From contig JAFQVE010000019.1 of the NCBI GenBank assembly GCA_017408185.1, forward strand, positions 1 to 5,920: DNA of 5,920 nt, in the 5' to 3' direction. Under the pieces are notes generated by a model, which made no database searches, was not told the DNA's origin, and was given only the letters and a program-made list of their open reading frames with translations. Every line of letters begins with the position of its first letter. Positions within the stretch are counted from its first letter, which is position 1. Positions 5,742 through 5,920 of the stretch are shown here, piece after piece. This stretch comes from Oscillospiraceae bacterium (GTDB taxonomy: Bacteria; Bacillota_A; Clostridia; Oscillospirales; JAAYXM01). The translations under genes and the position numbers were made by a program.

Positions 5742-5867
5742 TTCTCCCTTTTTTCTGCTAACCCCCTTTTCGCTTGCGGCAAGCCGCAACATTCTTGCCC
5801 TGCCGGGCGGGCCTTACTTTCTTGTTTCGCCAAGAAAGTAAGCAAAGAACGCGAAAAAGGGGAGAAC
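5741..5867. repeat. 127-bp MITE-like repeat unit with 15-bp inverted ends
   Basis: GTTCTCCCTTTTTTC (5741-5755) is repeated in inverted orientation at 5853-5867 with 14 of 15 matches. Inside are further symmetric elements: CCCCTTTTCGC (5763-5773) opposed to GCGAAAAAGGGG (5851-5862), a 6-bp stem (5774-5779 with 5784-5789), GCCC/GGGC pairs near 5797-5812, and a perfect 12-bp stem, 5813-5824 with 5831-5842, around TTTCGC. There is no reading frame for a transposase, so if mobile it would be non-autonomous. Target-site duplication is not evident. It could instead be a cluster of REP/BIME-like palindromes. Confidence 0.5.
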
Positions 5868-5909
5868 TCATGCGCCCACTCCCGTGGCGCAAGGAAACCT
5901 CCCCTTTTA
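5854..5909. repeat. Second nested inverted repeat at the right edge
   Basis: AAAAGGGGAG (5855-5864) pairs with CTCCCCTTTT (5899-5908). Between them, TGCGCC (5871-5876) pairs with GGCGCA (5886-5891), with a possible bulged extension. The left arm is shared with the right end of the 127-bp unit, so the CCCCTTTT-type arm appears four times in about 170 bp, in alternating orientation. The array may continue beyond the window. No coding sequence is recognised from 5742 to 5920. Confidence 0.5.
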
Positions 5910-5920
5910 TCCTCTCCGCG

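Noticed and set aside
5085..5761. Plus-strand frames of 109-132 codons over the lipoprotein gene and its upstream repeats
   Set aside because: They lie antisense to a clear gene, have low-complexity or unlikely compositions, and lack initiation signals.
5741..5920. CRISPR array
   Set aside because: The repeated arms alternate in orientation and are irregularly spaced; there are no regular direct repeats with unique spacers.

Overview
The window looks like chromosomal DNA from an anaerobic low- to mid-GC member of the Clostridia, most likely a gut Oscillospiraceae/Ruminococcaceae-type organism. The reasons are: a glutamate dehydrogenase that reads very like the Clostridium symbiosum NAD enzyme; a methionyl-tRNA synthetase with the HIGN variant of the class I signature; an LplA/YtcQ-type sugar-binding lipoprotein; strong AGGAGG ribosome binding sites; and intergenic hairpin-rich repeats of a kind common in that group. 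This placement comes from recalled family sequences, not from a search.

Layout, left to right. Positions 1-56 (minus strand) hold the first 18 codons of a gene leaving the window, with a signal-peptide-like N-terminus. It has a near-consensus promoter and a leader carrying two overlapping palindromes. Positions 57-417 are otherwise noncoding, with a 15-bp inverted repeat, a doubtful short open frame and the gdhA terminator hairpin. gdhA (418-1764, minus) has a near-perfect promoter with an extended -10 and A-tracts in the UP position. A 302-bp divergent intergenic region separates it from metG (2067-4007, plus), which ends in a strong rho-independent terminator. A convergent minus-strand gene (4132-5685) encodes an extracellular solute-binding lipoprotein starting at GTG. 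Its upstream 235 bp are filled almost entirely with inverted repeats, including a 127-bp unit with near-identical 15-bp ends.

The genes do not form one operon or pathway. gdhA joins carbon and nitrogen metabolism, metG is a housekeeping translation gene, and the lipoprotein is the capture subunit of an ABC importer whose permeases are not in the window. Each has its own promoter or a boundary that separates it from the next.

I do not see a new defence, mobile or biosynthetic system here. The points worth a second look are the overlapping palindromes in the leader at the left end, the repeat cassette upstream of the lipoprotein gene (which may supply its promoter), a related repeat fragment after gdhA, the coenzyme-determining residues of GdhA, and corrected start codons for gdhA and the lipoprotein.
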